NCBI GenBank assembly: GCA_937907525.1
Contig: CALCIB010000028.1
Location: 1 to 36,090, forward strand
Length of the DNA: 36,090 bases
Origin: an uncultured Planctomycetales bacterium
GTDB lineage: Bacteria; Planctomycetota; Planctomycetia; Isosphaerales; Isosphaeraceae
Reading direction: 5' to 3'
The notes beneath the pieces are model-generated. The model worked only from the letters and a program-made list of their open reading frames with translations, searched no databases and was not told the DNA's origin. The position numbers and the translations under genes are program-made. Shown here in pieces: positions 1-7,124 of this stretch. Numbering within the stretch: position 1 is the stretch's first letter; every line of letters begins with the position of its first letter.

Positions 1-5
1 GCTCG

Positions 6-54
6 CCCCCCTCATCCGGCCCTTCGGGCCACCTTCCCCCGCGAGGGGGGAAGG
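6..54 (-). repeat. Dispersed two-hairpin palindromic repeat, copy R1
   Basis: This is a member of the repeat family seen throughout the window. Read on the minus strand it has a long hairpin (arms 32-40 and 46-54, nine perfect pairs around a 5-nt loop), then a short hairpin (18-22 and 26-30 around a 3-nt loop), then the conserved GGATGAGGGG tail. It overlaps the 3' end of the SGNH-hydrolase gene, whose TGA stop lies inside the tail. Confidence 0.85.
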
Positions 55-1391
55 ACGTTGATGTCTGAATCCCGCCTGATCCGCTCGGCGATCGCGGCGG
101 CGGCGGCGCGGTGTCCCGCGGGCGACCAGTGGGTGTCGTCGGCGAGGTAGACCAGGGGACCGGCCTCCGCCGCCGACCGAAGCGCGGGGGTCAGGTCCAG
201 GTAGTCGGCCCCGGCGGCTCGGGCCGCGACTCCCACGAACCCGGGAAGGTCGTCGACCGGCCAGGAAGGGTGGGAGGAGGAGGCGTCGAACCGGCAGAGG
301 TCGTGGTAGACGCGGAATTTGGCCGGGACGAACGCGACGATCAAGTCCGTCCCGCGCTTTCGGCAGACGTCGGCGGCCTCCTGGAAGACGCCGCGGAGCT
401 TCGCCGCGGTTTCCGGCCGCGCGCGGTCGGCGACGGCTTCCGGGCTTCCCTCGTGGACCCCGCAGGAGAAATAGACGGCCGTCCCGTCATCGAGGAGGCC
501 GGCCCGCTCGCGCGCCGGTACGCCGTCGCGGCTTCCCGGCCGCATCAGCCAGCCGGCCGCGTTGCGGACGAACGACCGGGCTCGCCACGCCCGCTTGAAC
601 GACTCCGGCCGAAGCGCCCGCACGCGCTCGCGTTGAGAGTCGTAGCCTTCCAGGTCTTGCAGGTCGTTCCCCTCGTAGAAGAACCAGACGCACGCGCGGG
701 GACCGAAGCCCGCGGCGTGGCGCTTCAAGACGGCGAGTTCCTGTTGCGGCCCGTAGCCGGTGCGGCCGAGGTTCGCCACCGGAGCGCCGATCCGCTCCGC
801 CAGCCGGGCCGAGACCAACTCGTCATCGGTCACTTGCAGGCCCTCGACGAACGAATCGCCGATCAAGACGACCTCGGCGGCGTCCAGTCCGGGAGGGTTG
901 CGGAAGCCCCGGTCGTCCATGGCGACGTCGCAAGTATAAGTGGTCGCGGGGGCGTCGCGGAGCCCGTGCAGGTCCGAGCCCTGGAATCGGAACGTCAGCC
1001 GTTGGTTCGGTTTGCGCTCGAAGAGCAGATCGGGGTCGGGGAGGTTGCCGGAGCGCTTCCAGGGGGGCGTGGGGGTGTGGAAGACCTCGCGGTAGTCGAT
1101 CCGCCCCAGCGCCGCGGGGATCTCGACGACCGCGAAGGCCGCGGCGATCGACGCGGTACACGCGGCGAACCGCGCCAGCTTTCCGGCCGGCCTCCACCGC
1201 GCCAGGGCCAGGACCGGACACCAGACCCCGAGGTAGGCCAGGACGAGCGTCGCGACCAGGTGTTCGCCGTTGGCGTCCCGCGTCCGGACGACCTCGCGGA
1301 CGAAATAGCCGACCGCCCCCCACCACGCCGCCAAAATCAACACGCGGGCGAGGCGTTGGCGGCGAGGGCGGGTGAGGCGGTCGGCGCGCAT
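12..1391 (-). CDS. Membrane-anchored SGNH/GDSL-family hydrolase (AlgJ/AlgX-like)
   Basis: A 459-residue protein, probably an ester hydrolase or O-acetyl transferase/esterase acting on a polysaccharide or other envelope substrate; the substrate cannot be read from sequence. Two or three hydrophobic segments (about residues 14-34, 45-65 and 76-95) anchor the N-terminus. The SGNH blocks follow in order: GDSFVEG with nucleophile Ser180, GRTGYG around 209-214 for the oxyanion Gly, YEGND with Asn242, and DDTHWSPAGH with the Asp418/Asp419-His421 pair. I chose the ATG at 1391; an upstream extension would be translated from repeat DNA and has no domain. The C-terminus is odd: the last dozen residues (PPSRGKVARRAG) and the stop codon are encoded by palindromic repeat R1, so the native end may have been replaced by repeat insertion. 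The fold is convincing, the precise role is not. Confidence 0.85.
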   Translation of the reverse strand: MRADRLTRPRRQRLARVLILAAWWGAVGYFVREVVRTRDANGEHLVATLVLAYLGVWCPVLALARWRPAGKLARFAACTASIAAAFAVVEIPAALGRIDYREVFHTPTPPWKRSGNLPDPDLLFERKPNQRLTFRFQGSDLHGLRDAPATTYTCDVAMDDRGFRNPPGLDAAEVVLIGDSFVEGLQVTDDELVSARLAERIGAPVANLGRTGYGPQQELAVLKRHAAGFGPRACVWFFYEGNDLQDLEGYDSQRERVRALRPESFKRAWRARSFVRNAAGWLMRPGSRDGVPARERAGLLDDGTAVYFSCGVHEGSPEAVADRARPETAAKLRGVFQEAADVCRKRGTDLIVAFVPAKFRVYHDLCRFDASSSHPSWPVDDLPGFVGVAARAAGADYLDLTPALRSAAEAGPLVYLADDTHWSPAGHRAAAAAIAERIRRDSDINVLPPSRGKVARRAG

Positions 1392-1437
1392 GCGAGGCCC
1401 TGGACCTTTCGTTTGGTCGCGAGCCGACGACGCGCGG

Positions 1438-1499
1438 CCTTCTCCCCTTGAGGGAGAAGGTGGCCGAAGGCCGGATGAGGGGTGGGCGAGACCGGAAGC
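1438..1499 (+). repeat. Dispersed two-hairpin palindromic repeat, copy R2
   Basis: The long hairpin has arms 1438-1446 and 1452-1460 (nine pairs, 5-nt loop). The short hairpin is GGCC-GAA-GGCC at 1462-1472, followed by the GGATGAGGGG tail. It shares a further tail (GGTGGGCG.GACCGGAAGC) with copy R9 at the far end of the window, so the repeat unit extends past the hairpins. Confidence 0.85.
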
Positions 1500-1556
1500 C
1501 ATCGGATTTGAAATTCTTGTCATCCCGAGGTTTACGCCGGAACGCGACGCCGGTCG

Positions 1557-1604
1557 ACCCCTCATCCGGCCCTTCGGGCCACCTGCTCCCTCAAGGGGAG
1601 AAGG
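1557..1604 (-). repeat. Dispersed two-hairpin palindromic repeat, copy R3 (inverted relative to R2)
   Basis: Read on the minus strand it has the same order: long hairpin (arms 1582-1590 and 1596-1604, one mismatch), short hairpin GGCCC-GAA-GGGCC, then the GGATGAGGGG tail. With R2 it forms a head-to-head inverted pair. Confidence 0.85.
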
Positions 1605-1786
1605 CGATGGATCGCCGCAGCCGCCTCTCGCGTCGGATTCTCCCGATCGCGTCGTTTTACCCCGCTTTCGGCCCCTGTCAACGCCGGCCGTCGCGGCGGG
1701 GGCTTGCCTTCGCGGCCGGGGGAGGCGACCATCGACGGCGGAGTTCGACGAGCGGCGGATCCATCGGCGAGGTCGAGACGGTCTTC

Positions 1787-3787
1787 ATGTCCGAGATGAG
1801 CGGTCGCGGCGGCGCGCGGATGGAGCCCGGGGAGTCCTGGACGGTCGTGACCGAGTCCCCCCTGAAGGGGCTGACGTTCGCGCGCGAGGCCGCGCGGATC
1901 CTCGCCTGGGACGAGGGGGAGCAGCTTTACCTCCTGAACGCCCACGGCGAGATGGTCTCCTCGGCCCGCTCGCCCAGCCGGATCCTGGCCGCGGCGATCA
2001 GCGACGACGGCCTTCTGGCCGCGGTCCTCTGCGACCACGACGAGGCCGGCCTGCTCTTGCTCAGCGGCGATCTGGAGGTCCAGGCCGAGCGCGCCGCGCC
2101 GCCGGATCCGTCGTTCGTCGCCATCGACCCCCACGGCCGTTACGTCGCGGTGGGGAGCGGGCTGGGGGCGGTGCAACTGGTCAATCGCAACGGCCTGGCC
2201 GCGGGACGGATCGAGACGATCCAGCCGATCGCCCACCTCTGCTTCGTCCCCGACCGGCCGTTCGCCATGGGCGCGGCGACGTTCGGGATGCTGGCGGGGG
2301 TGGAGCTGCTCGCGTCGCGGTCGCCGGGGAGGCTGGAGCCGGAGGTCGTCTGGCACGACCGGCTGATGTCCAACGTCGGCCGTCTGACGTGTAGCGGCGA
2401 CGGTTCGATGGTCCTGGCCAGTTGCTTCACCCACGGCGTGCAACGGTTCGACCTGAGGGGCCGCGACGAGGGTTCGTACCACCTGGGGGGGACGGTGTCG
2501 CACGCGGTGCCGGACTTCCCCGGCCGCACCATCGTCGCGGCGACCCTGGAGGGCGAGATCGCCGTGATGAACGCCGCCGGCAACGTTCGCTGGCGGACCC
2601 GGCTGGACCGGCCGCCGATCGGGTTGGAGGTCGACCCGCTGGGCCGCTTCGCGATCCACGGCCGAGCCACCGGCGAGATCACCCGGCTGGACTTCTTCGG
2701 TCCCGACCCCGGCCGCCGGGGGTCGTCGGGGCCGTCGCGAACGACCGTCGCCGTCGGGGGAGGCGCGCGATCCCGCGGGGGCGCGGCCGCGGGGACGGTG
2801 CGCGAGCCCGACTGGACCGTCCAGGCGGTGCAAACCGAGGATCGGGCCGAGACGGCGGTGCTGACCGTTTGCGACGACCCGCCTTGCGTCGCCGTCTTCT
2901 CCAGTCCGAACCGGCTGGAACTCTTCGGCGTCGACGGCCGCTCGCTGGGGCGAGGGCCGGAGACGAGCGGCGTCGGCCGGATTCTCCGGGTCGCGCCGGG
3001 ATGGCTGGCCGCGGCCACCGACCGCCAGATCGCGCTTTGCGACCTTCGGCGAGGCGAGCGAAGGCGGTTGGAGCTGATGCTGGTGGAGCTGTCCCACCTG
3101 GCGATCAAGCCCGACTCGTTCGGCCTGGCGATCGTCCAGGAGCGCGACCGGATCGGCCGCGCGACCGCCGCGGGCCGCTGGGTCTGGAAGCGCGAGTTGC
3201 CGACGGCGATCGAGGAGATCGCCATCGGGACCGAGGGGTTCTCGGCGGCGACGACCAACGACGGCCGGCTCCTGGTCTTCGACCCGGTCGGGGGCGTCAC
3301 CCAGGCCGGCGGCTTCGACCCGGGCGACCCGCCGCTCTTGATCGAGGCGCCGGAGGGCTCGCCCGCGGGGACGGCCTGGGTGACGCTGTCGCGGCGGGCG
3401 CAACAACTTCAGGGGCATACGCTCCGGGGCGAGGTCGTCTGGTCGCGGCGGCTGCCGTGGGAGGGCTGGTCGCTGCTTCGGTTCGGCCCGTTCGCGTTGA
3501 TCGCCGCCGCCGACGGCCGCGCGATGGCCTTCGACGGCGCCGGCGACGTCCGCGCCGAAGGGCCCCCCGGCGGCGGGACCGACGACTCGTACGCGCTGGA
3601 CGCCGAGGGCCGACTCGTCCGGGTCGTCCGCAAGGACGTCCACGTCCTTTGCAGCCGACTCGACGGTCGCGTCCAGTGGCGGACGGTCGCCGCCGGGGCC
3701 GTCGGCCCCCGCGCCGCCGGCGCGGCGGGGGTCGCCGTGATGATCGGCCGCGACCTCGCCTGGTTCCGACACCTCGGCCCGTCCTGA
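1787..3787 (+). CDS. Beta-propeller (WD40/PQQ-like) repeat protein, likely cytoplasmic
   Basis: A 666-residue protein with no signal peptide or membrane segment after the chosen ATG at 1787. It is built from many short beta-strand repeats of the kind 'G..V.L.N..G' and 'G.V.W...L', typical of WD40 or PQQ-like propellers. A Gly/Arg/Ser-rich linker at about residues 310-345 separates two halves (about 20-305 and 350-660), suggesting two propellers in tandem. Such proteins act as scaffolds or sensors; no enzymatic motif is visible and no partner is encoded alongside. The open frame extends upstream to 1448, but that part is read through repeats R2/R3 and is low-complexity, so the shorter start is preferred even though no strong ribosome-binding site precedes it. 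The propeller assignment is by pattern only; function unknown. Confidence 0.75.
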   Translation: MSEMSGRGGARMEPGESWTVVTESPLKGLTFAREAARILAWDEGEQLYLLNAHGEMVSSARSPSRILAAAISDDGLLAAVLCDHDEAGLLLLSGDLEVQAERAAPPDPSFVAIDPHGRYVAVGSGLGAVQLVNRNGLAAGRIETIQPIAHLCFVPDRPFAMGAATFGMLAGVELLASRSPGRLEPEVVWHDRLMSNVGRLTCSGDGSMVLASCFTHGVQRFDLRGRDEGSYHLGGTVSHAVPDFPGRTIVAATLEGEIAVMNAAGNVRWRTRLDRPPIGLEVDPLGRFAIHGRATGEITRLDFFGPDPGRRGSSGPSRTTVAVGGGARSRGGAAAGTVREPDWTVQAVQTEDRAETAVLTVCDDPPCVAVFSSPNRLELFGVDGRSLGRGPETSGVGRILRVAPGWLAAATDRQIALCDLRRGERRRLELMLVELSHLAIKPDSFGLAIVQERDRIGRATAAGRWVWKRELPTAIEEIAIGTEGFSAATTNDGRLLVFDPVGGVTQAGGFDPGDPPLLIEAPEGSPAGTAWVTLSRRAQQLQGHTLRGEVVWSRRLPWEGWSLLRFGPFALIAAADGRAMAFDGAGDVRAEGPPGGGTDDSYALDAEGRLVRVVRKDVHVLCSRLDGRVQWRTVAAGAVGPRAAGAAGVAVMIGRDLAWFRHLGPS

Positions 3788-3904
3788 CGGCGCCGGAATT
3801 GCGATAATCCTGATTCGCACCCAATGAGAACCGACCCTTATCACGGCGGCGACCTTTTCCGATCCTCGATCCTCGAACCCTCGGCGGATCGGGTGAGAGG
3901 AGGC

Positions 3905-3933
3905 TTGCAATGCGCGCTGAGAAAACGTATCCT
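3905..3933 (+). promoter_or_regulatory. Predicted sigma70-type promoter for the 4093 gene
   Basis: TTGCAA at 3905-3910 and TATCCT at 3928-3933 are separated by 17 bases. Transcription would begin near 3940, giving a leader of about 150 bases that contains a small CGCGCC-ACGG-GGCGCG hairpin at 4030-4045. The rest of the gap from 3788 to 4092 holds nothing else I recognise. Confidence 0.45.
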
Positions 3934-4092
3934 CCCCCGAATCAAAGGTTCGTCGAAGAATCGCCCGAGGAATCCCAACGCCTGGGCCGTACTTGCGCAT
4001 GCAACGTTAGAGACGCCGCATCGCCTCCACGCGCCACGGGGCGCGCTTGCGTATTCCAGGGATCGGAGTCGCTTCCTTCTCGGGAGGATCCA

Positions 4093-4566
4093 ATGTCGTC
4101 CCGTTCGACGGCTGAAGTCGATTGTGAGCCGACAGTACGATTGAGCCTTCAGGAACGCGGTGAACTGGAGGCCCTGCGGTTCAAGTGGATCGAAAGCGAA
4201 AAAGCGGGCCACGACCTGGGCGAGACGGCCGTCCGCCTGTGGGTCCGTCGCCACTGGCACCGCTTCATCCGGCAAAAATGGCTGGAACACCTCCACGGCG
4301 AGGCGTACTGGGTCGAGTTCGACCCCGGCTCCTTCGGCGTTCTGAGACGCTCCCGCCTCCTCGATTGCCCCCTCGCCGCCACCGTCCTCGAACACTTCCG
4401 CTGGGGGGAGGAGAACCTCCACATCCTCCAGTGGGCGATCGACGCCAAACAACCCATGGATGAAATCCACGTCATCCTGACCACCCTGGACGTCAACCTC
4501 GCCCGCGTCCCCTGCCGGTTCGACCCCGCCCGAACCACCCAGACGCGCTATCATCGCGTGGGGTGA
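4093..4566 (+). CDS. Conserved planctomycete-type unknown protein
   Basis: A 157-residue soluble protein that I do not recognise. It is rich in Trp, His, Arg and Glu, with a helical N-terminal half (LSLQERGELEALRFKWIE) followed by a Trp/His-rich stretch (RLWVRRHWHRFIRQKW) and a beta-containing centre around YWVEFDPGSFG. No signal peptide, metal-binding cluster or catalytic motif is evident. The ATG at 4093 is preferred over an upstream in-frame start because GGGAGG sits five bases before it and the upstream extension is low-complexity. The gene stands alone between opposing neighbours, has its own candidate promoter, and its stop codon lies within a strong stem-loop. I infer a real gene from codon use, ribosome-binding site and terminator; its role is unknown. 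Confidence 0.75.
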   Translation: MSSRSTAEVDCEPTVRLSLQERGELEALRFKWIESEKAGHDLGETAVRLWVRRHWHRFIRQKWLEHLHGEAYWVEFDPGSFGVLRRSRLLDCPLAATVLEHFRWGEENLHILQWAIDAKQPMDEIHVILTTLDVNLARVPCRFDPARTTQTRYHRVG

Positions 4567-4613
4567 ACCCGCCCCTTGCAAGCCCCACGCGCCCAGGCGC
4601 GGATTCCCGCGCC
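4555..4613 (+). terminator. Two consecutive GC-rich stem-loops at the end of the 4093 gene
   Basis: The first stem is CGCGTGGGG at 4555-4563 with its exact complement at 4583-4591, enclosing the TGA stop in its 19-nt loop. The second is GGCGCGG-ATTC-CCGCGCC at 4596-4613, seven perfect pairs around a tetraloop. Neither is followed by a T tract, so factor-dependent or hairpin-only termination is inferred. The flanking genes converge here, so it may act in both directions. Confidence 0.5.
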
Positions 4614-4911
4614 CGTGGCGGCCGGATCAACCGCCCCATCGCGACGAGGCCGGGGAGCGACTGAAACGATCGGTCGGAAAGGCCGATCCCTGAAAGCTAC
4701 GCTTCGTCGCGTCGTCGTGACGATCCCGTCCCGGCGTCGTGGTCCACCCAGAGCTTCAAGGAAAGGGAACCGGCTTCGGGCGTGCTCGGCCGGCGCCTGT
4801 CCCCCTTCCTCGACCGTCGCCGCGCCCAGCGGCGTGTTTTCAGAGCAGCGGAACGGGCGTTTCGGAGTACCGTGGAGCGAGTTCCCGATTACCGATGCGA
4901 CGGGGGCTTCC
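4614..4911. other. Gene-free interval between convergent genes
   Basis: After the tandem stem-loops about 300 bases separate the convergent neighbours. Short open frames here lack ribosome-binding sites and recognisable protein character. I see no RNA gene, repeat copy or promoter worth naming. Confidence 0.5.
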
Positions 4912-5850
4912 TCATTCCCCGCCGCGCATCGACAACCCCCGGACCTCGAAGGCCGCGTCGTAGGGGCCGGGGATTTCCCAGCCCAGGTTGAACGAGTCGA
5001 TCGCCAGGTCCTCGTATCGCGTGGCCTTCAGATGGCCGTGTTTTTGGGAGATCGCCAACGCCTCGCGCAAAAGCGCCGTCATGTCGACGCTCAGCCGATG
5101 CCAGGCGCCGTCGCCGGTGGGGGACTTCCAGAAGCGACGGCCGTCGAAGGTGCAGATGAACTTGCCGGTGGCGTCGTCCTTCCCGACGTCCAGCGCGTAA
5201 TGACCCGGCGGGATCGGATGGCGGGCGTCGAAGAAAGGGATGCCGAACCAGATCATATCTTGATAATCAGGGTTCCCCTTCGTGGAGTCGTGGACCGTCC
5301 AGTACGCCGAGACCTGCGCGGCGTGCCGGCCGGGGTCGAGCTTGCCGACGCTCCAGGGGGCCGGCTTGCAGAAGGGGACGCGCGCCTCCATGGCGAAGGT
5401 CAACGTCTTGAATCGCGACGGGACGATCGGCCGCGGGAAGGCCTGCTCGATCAAAAGGTGTGGCCAGGCCTCGCCGTCGCCGCGCATGCGGCCGTCGTAC
5501 TCGAAGCCGCCGCGAACCTCCAGCAGCAGCGCGACGGAGTCGGGACCGGTTCGGTCGAGCACGACGCGCTTGGCCTGATTTTCGGCCGACCACCGGCCGT
5601 CGGCCTCGACGATCCTTCGCGGTCGAAGCGTCTGGCGGGTGCCCCACTGCGCCATTCGCCAGGCGGGGGGCTCGACGTCGGGCGCGTCGGTCGTCCGCAA
5701 CGCGCCGATCTCGAAATCGGACGTGGGATGGCTGGCCGCGGTCAACGTGAACCCGCGCTGGAATCCGACGTCGGCGAACAGTTCGCGCGCGTCGGTCGCG
5801 CCGGGGGCCTGCCCCAGCGCGACCGCGAGCGTCGCAAGGAGGATCGGCAT
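4912..5850 (-). CDS. Exported protein of unknown function (probable beta-sandwich)
   Basis: A 312-residue protein with a short cleavable signal peptide (MPILLATLAVALGQA, cleavage near residue 15). The mature part alternates predicted strands with aromatic-rich turns, such as FEYDGRMRGDGEAWPHLL, SAYWTVHDSTK and MIWFGIPFFDAR. It ends in a jelly-roll-like arrangement recalling carbohydrate-binding or lectin-like domains. I do not recognise a named family, and no catalytic residues stand out. It begins 38 bases after the stop of the upstream TlpA-like gene on the same strand, so the two are probably co-transcribed. An extracytoplasmic ligand-binding or structural role is inferred from the signal peptide and fold impression only. 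Confidence 0.7.
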   Translation of the reverse strand: MPILLATLAVALGQAPGATDARELFADVGFQRGFTLTAASHPTSDFEIGALRTTDAPDVEPPAWRMAQWGTRQTLRPRRIVEADGRWSAENQAKRVVLDRTGPDSVALLLEVRGGFEYDGRMRGDGEAWPHLLIEQAFPRPIVPSRFKTLTFAMEARVPFCKPAPWSVGKLDPGRHAAQVSAYWTVHDSTKGNPDYQDMIWFGIPFFDARHPIPPGHYALDVGKDDATGKFICTFDGRRFWKSPTGDGAWHRLSVDMTALLREALAISQKHGHLKATRYEDLAIDSFNLGWEIPGPYDAAFEVRGLSMRGGE

Positions 5851-5888
5851 CGGTTCGCGTCCTTCACGATTTCGAGGTCGCGCGGCCT

Positions 5889-6863
5889 TTAGCCGGCCGG
5901 CTTGATCGCCGCGGCGAGGGCCTCGTCGAGCGCTCCGCCGCGAAGGTCGAGCCGGACGACGGTCCCCTGGGGGTCGACCAGGTAGGTGGCGGGGATCGAG
6001 GCGACGCCGAAGGCTTCCACCAGGTCGGCGCCGGCGGTCGCGTTGTGGAGCTGGGTCCAGGGGATCTTGCGGGCCTTGACGAAGTCGACCACCGCCGAGC
6101 GGGTGTCGTCCAGGCTGACGCCGACGATCTCAAGGCCGCCGGCGTGGTACTTGCGGTACGCCTCCTGAAGCCGGGGGAGTTCGGCGAGGTTGGGGGTGCT
6201 CCAGGTGGCCCAGAAGTCGACCAGGACGTACTTGCCGCGGAGGTCCGCCAGCCGAACCGTCTTGCCGTCGACGTCGGTCGCCTCGAAGTTGGGGGCGGGC
6301 CCGCCGACGAGGGCCAGCCGCGCCAGTTCGGCGTCGGTTCGCTGCTTGACCGCGGCGGATTCGGGAAACTTCGCGGCCAGCGTCCGATACACCTGGGCGG
6401 CCGTGGCGATCTCCCCGGAGGCCACCGCCGCGGCGGCGAAGGTCTCCGAGAAGCTGGAGGCGAACTCCTCCTGCTCGGCCAGGGTCAGCCCTTGCATCAG
6501 CTCCTGGTAGCGTTCGAGCGCCTCGGCGTATCGCCCCGCCTTCGCCCGACCCATCACGGTGATCACCTGGGCCAGGGGCTTCACCGGCCCCTCGGGGCTC
6601 TCCTTCAGGTAGTGTTCCGCGGCCTCCAGGTTCTCGGCGAACCAGTCGTGCTCGATCGCCTTGTTGAACAGGGTCGCGTAAGCCTGGTCGCGGTCTTGCG
6701 CCTGGGGGTTCTTGATCAGATACTCCCCCAACTCCCGGACCAACGTCCGATCGTTGCGGTTCTGGATCGCCGCGGCGCTCTCCGGCGCCGCCGTCTGGGC
6801 GCGAGCGCCCGCCACGAGCGTCGATGACGCGATCAGGACCGTTGCGAAACGATGGGCGTTCAT
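5889..6863 (-). CDS. TlpA/ResA-like thioredoxin-fold protein lacking the CxxC redox pair
   Basis: A 324-residue exported protein. It has a signal peptide (about residues 1-23, ending GARAQ), an alpha-helical TPR-like region (about 30-175), then a thioredoxin fold of the AhpC-TSA/Redoxin type from 'GGPAPNFEATDVDGKTVRLA' to the C-terminus, with the cis-Pro loop 'ASIPATYLVDPQG'. In TlpA/ResA proteins the active site reads WCxxC; here the same place reads FWATWSTPN, so both cysteines are absent. It therefore cannot do dithiol-disulfide exchange in the usual way and may be a binding or chaperone-like derivative. The ATG at 6863 follows an AAGGAA ribosome-binding site; an upstream in-frame start runs through repeat DNA and is rejected. 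A matching promoter lies at 7046-7074, and the downstream exported protein is probably in the same transcript. Confidence 0.85.
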   Translation of the reverse strand: MNAHRFATVLIASSTLVAGARAQTAAPESAAAIQNRNDRTLVRELGEYLIKNPQAQDRDQAYATLFNKAIEHDWFAENLEAAEHYLKESPEGPVKPLAQVITVMGRAKAGRYAEALERYQELMQGLTLAEQEEFASSFSETFAAAAVASGEIATAAQVYRTLAAKFPESAAVKQRTDAELARLALVGGPAPNFEATDVDGKTVRLADLRGKYVLVDFWATWSTPNLAELPRLQEAYRKYHAGGLEIVGVSLDDTRSAVVDFVKARKIPWTQLHNATAGADLVEAFGVASIPATYLVDPQGTVVRLDLRGGALDEALAAAIKPAG

Positions 6864-6910
6864 GAGGCGTTCCTTCTTTTGAACGTCACGGATTTCGGGG
6901 AGCGCGAACG

Positions 6911-6986
6911 GTCTTCCCCCCTCGCGGGGGAAGACGGTTTGTTTCGGCGTCATTCCTCGGGCCACCTTCCCCCGTAAGGGGGAGGG
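6911..6986 (-). repeat. Two degenerate palindromic repeat hairpins (R4 and R5) in the leader of the TlpA-like gene
   Basis: R4 is a 10-bp perfect hairpin (6911-6920 paired with 6926-6935, loop CTCGC). R5 is a 9-bp hairpin with one wobble pair (6965-6973 with 6978-6986, loop GTAA), preceded by CGGGCCA, a remnant of the short hairpin seen in full copies. The arms match the CCTTC.CCC core of the repeat family. They fall between the predicted promoter at 7046-7074 and the start codon at 6863, so they would be transcribed as leader hairpins. Confidence 0.65.
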
Positions 6987-7045
6987 CCGTTCTGGCGGTC
7001 GACCTTATTCAAGGCTCGTGAAATACAGCGAGGCGAGGCCGATCC

Positions 7046-7074
7046 ATATTATGCGAAGAGGGGATTTTCGTTAA
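7046..7074 (-). promoter_or_regulatory. Predicted sigma70-type promoter for the TlpA-like/exported-protein unit
   Basis: On the minus strand TTAACG (7069-7074) and TAATAT (7046-7051) are separated by exactly 17 bases in an AT-rich patch that contrasts with the GC-rich surroundings. The transcript would start near 7039, leaving a leader of about 175 bases that includes hairpins R4/R5. Confidence 0.55.
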
Positions 7075-7124
7075 TACACGGGGGCGGCGGGCGATCCATC
7101 CTCGCATGACGGTCGCCCCCGGAG

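Larger units (their letters stand above)
1392..1786. other. Divergent intergenic region carrying two inverted repeat copies
   Basis: This 395-base gap lies between the minus-strand SGNH gene and the plus-strand beta-propeller gene. Both promoters should lie here, but I see no convincing -35/-10 pair on either strand. The main content is repeat copies R2 (plus) and R3 (minus), facing each other about 57 bases apart. Reading frames that cross the region owe their length to repeat sequence and lack recognisable domains. Confidence 0.6.

Noticed and set aside
111..1451. A long plus-strand open frame (446 codons) opposite the SGNH hydrolase
   Set aside because: It is a shadow frame produced by GC-rich codon use. 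Its product is Gly/Arg/Asp-rich with no fold, and the minus-strand frame has a complete SGNH motif set.
1448..1786. Upstream extension of the beta-propeller gene
   Set aside because: The added residues are translated from repeats R2/R3 and low-complexity spacer; the start at 1787 fits the visible fold.
1562..4000. A very long minus-strand open frame (812 codons) opposite the beta-propeller gene
   Set aside because: The product is Arg/Pro/Gly-rich low-complexity sequence, while the plus frame shows regular propeller repeats. Long antisense frames are expected at this GC content.
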